Source: Ilyonectria destructans
Lineage: Eukaryota > Ascomycota > Sordariomycetes > Hypocreales > Nectriaceae
NCBI GenBank assembly: GCA_020740775.1
Contig: JAHEWK010000034.1
Location: 352,718 to 416,717, forward strand
Length of the DNA: 64,000 nt
Direction: 5' to 3'
In this document: in pieces, positions 62,509 through 64,000 of the stretch
How positions within the stretch are numbered: the stretch's first letter is position 1
Layout of the letters: each line of letters begins with the position of its first letter
Notes under the pieces: model-generated
What the model saw: only the letters and a program-made list of their open reading frames with translations
Database searches by the model: none
What the model was told of the DNA's origin: nothing
Made by a program: the position numbers and the translations under genes

Positions 62509-64000
62509 ATCCAAGTAACATAAGTAGAAAATCCGACTTTCGTTGATCAATACCAAATTCACCTTGATTGAAGACCCAATACAGCTCTCTCGCTCCGCTA
62601 AATGAAGCCCGAGTCATGGGCGAATCGATATTCTTATTTGCTACTTCTCTCGGCCTAGAACGCCTAGCTGGCAGTAGCACCACTGAGTCAGGGGCGCGGG
62701 TGTTCCGAATACTAATGACTAATTATCCGTAAATTGCGACCCTGCGGTGATGCGACGGAGTGGTGGCCTAATCTAGTTAAACCAAGACCTGTCGGCCATG
62801 ACAGTGTTATACCAAGCTAAAGACGGCAAGGTGGCCAGCAGGTCGGCAGGTCGGGTCAGACTGCCGGCTCCGACTACCCCAAAATTCTTTTAGGGGGTCA
62901 GGTTGCAACGTGCTGTCAGGTCTCGGGCTTTCGTGCCCTGTTCAGGCTAGTGGTGGGAAAGAATCTACGCGTACTACGTAGTACATGTCAATCAACGCGG
63001 TCGAGACCCTCTTAGTATCTTGTTATGTCTTGCAGGGGACATCACTCCCCTTGTCTAGATGATTCAACAAGATCGGAGCTTTCTCTGGGCAGCCGAAAGC
63101 AGGGGAAGACGTCGGCTCGGGAGTGGCGCTACTTTGGACACGGGGTTGAGATAGTGGCTCGCAAAGGCTAGGGTGCCTCATTCACAATTACCGTAGTTCT
63201 CCCGACGACCTTCGGCCATGAATAACGTCTCAAGTTCTGTCGGAAACGTTCTAGCCGTGGAAGATGCATGCACAGACGCGGCTGTGCTATGACAGAGGAT
63301 CACCATACGCCAAGGCGCCCAGCTGTCTCGCTATTTTAGTCGCACTGCGCTTAGCCGGCTTCGTCACCTTAGGTTCCCTTTCTTGACGGTGAGTCCGTCA
63401 CGATTTCTTCGTCCGACTCGAGATGGATGCGCAATGCCTCACCAAAAGGGTCGCGATCCAGGAGACCGGTGCGAGAGCCAAGGGCCGTGCGGTTTTGGGC
63501 CTCAACGCCTCGTAACAAACCCCCCGCGCTAGACCCTCGGATGCGAGGGCTAATCCGGATGGCCAGAATCCAGGTGTCGGCAGATCCCGAGACCAATCAA
63601 CAGATTTGAGGTCCTGACGATCAATGGATCTGCAGCTTGGTCTGCAGCCTGGTCTGCACCCGCAACTGGGTCTGCCCCGACAGATGTGGGCGATATGGAC
63701 GATACGACCCGAATTGCTGCTTTCATCAGTTCAATATCTAGCACACCATTCCCACCAAGGTCCGGAGATCCAGCACCAATTCTACACCAAATGTACCACC
63801 AAATGCATCACCACGACAAGGTCCGAAAGTCGACAAAAGGTCCAAGCGACAGGATGATTCAGGTAGAGAGATGTGGACAACACATGGAGAGATACAAGCC
63901 ATGTCAATCAGGCTCAAGCTAAAGAAGCTGACAACAAGCAAATTCCATACTACACAAGTCCGCGCCGCAGATTAGCTCACCTCCACCCCCCCCCCCCCCC
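62509..64000. other. Region without a supported gene, ending in poly-C
   Basis: Only short frames without motifs. The last 15 bases are C, which may be a real homopolymer or a sequence-end artefact. Confidence 0.4.

Overview
The window looks like chromosomal DNA of a filamentous ascomycete (Pezizomycotina). Genes have short spliceosomal introns of about 45-80 bp. There are fungal-only families: a Gti1/Pac2 (WOPR) protein, a fungal rhodopsin-type membrane protein remnant and a fungal protein-kinase-like protein. There are chromodomain Ty3/gypsy, hAT, pogo/Fot1-like and Helitron elements, and decay of the C-to-T / G-to-A kind expected from repeat-induced point mutation (RIP). The genus cannot be told from the sequence.

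Layout. 1-5 kb: an edge-truncated minus-strand gene, a small nuclear-looking protein gene, and a MYND-finger gene followed by a decayed tandem copy. 6.3-31.1 kb: the most striking region. Two long RepHel (HUH Rep + Pif1-type helicase) Helitron reading units point right (8.7-15.2 and 24.2-31.1 kb). Just left of each lies a divergently transcribed gene of one paralogous family (genes A and B) that I do not recognise by name. Helitron 1 is interrupted by a solo LTR. Gene B is interrupted by a 5.6 kb chromovirus with identical 216-bp LTRs and a 5-bp target duplication. Helitron 2 has a decayed Rep half joined to an open helicase half. 32.5-33.1 kb: a minimal WOPR-domain gene. 35.0-36.0 kb: a 1-kb TRIM-like LTR element with identical LTRs. 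36.4-40.5 kb: a transposon nest, in which a pogo/Fot1-like element abuts a pirin fragment and a LINE-like fragment and itself holds a solo LTR and a MITE; another MITE follows. 41.1-43.4 kb: an intact coiled-coil + protein-kinase-like gene. 44.2-46.9 kb: a complete hAT element with an open transposase. 48.5-52.3 kb: remnants of a membrane protein with a 307-bp tandem duplication, a pogo-like transposase with one stop codon, and a frameshifted sirtuin. 52.4-54.6 kb: an intact three-exon otubain-type deubiquitinase. 54.6-61.3 kb: no supportable gene. 61.3-62.5 kb: a bHLH fragment next to a fungal rhodopsin-like fragment. The window ends in a poly-C run.

How the parts relate. Most of 6-51 kb is a mobile-element graveyard with several recent insertions. 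All four 216-bp LTRs look identical by eye, as do the two TRIM LTRs, and most boundaries carry target-site duplications, so the order of events can be read. The repeated [gene A/B left + Helitron right] arrangement is the best candidate for an undescribed mobile module: a Helitron carrying an accessory protein. All readings were made by eye; no similarity search was run.
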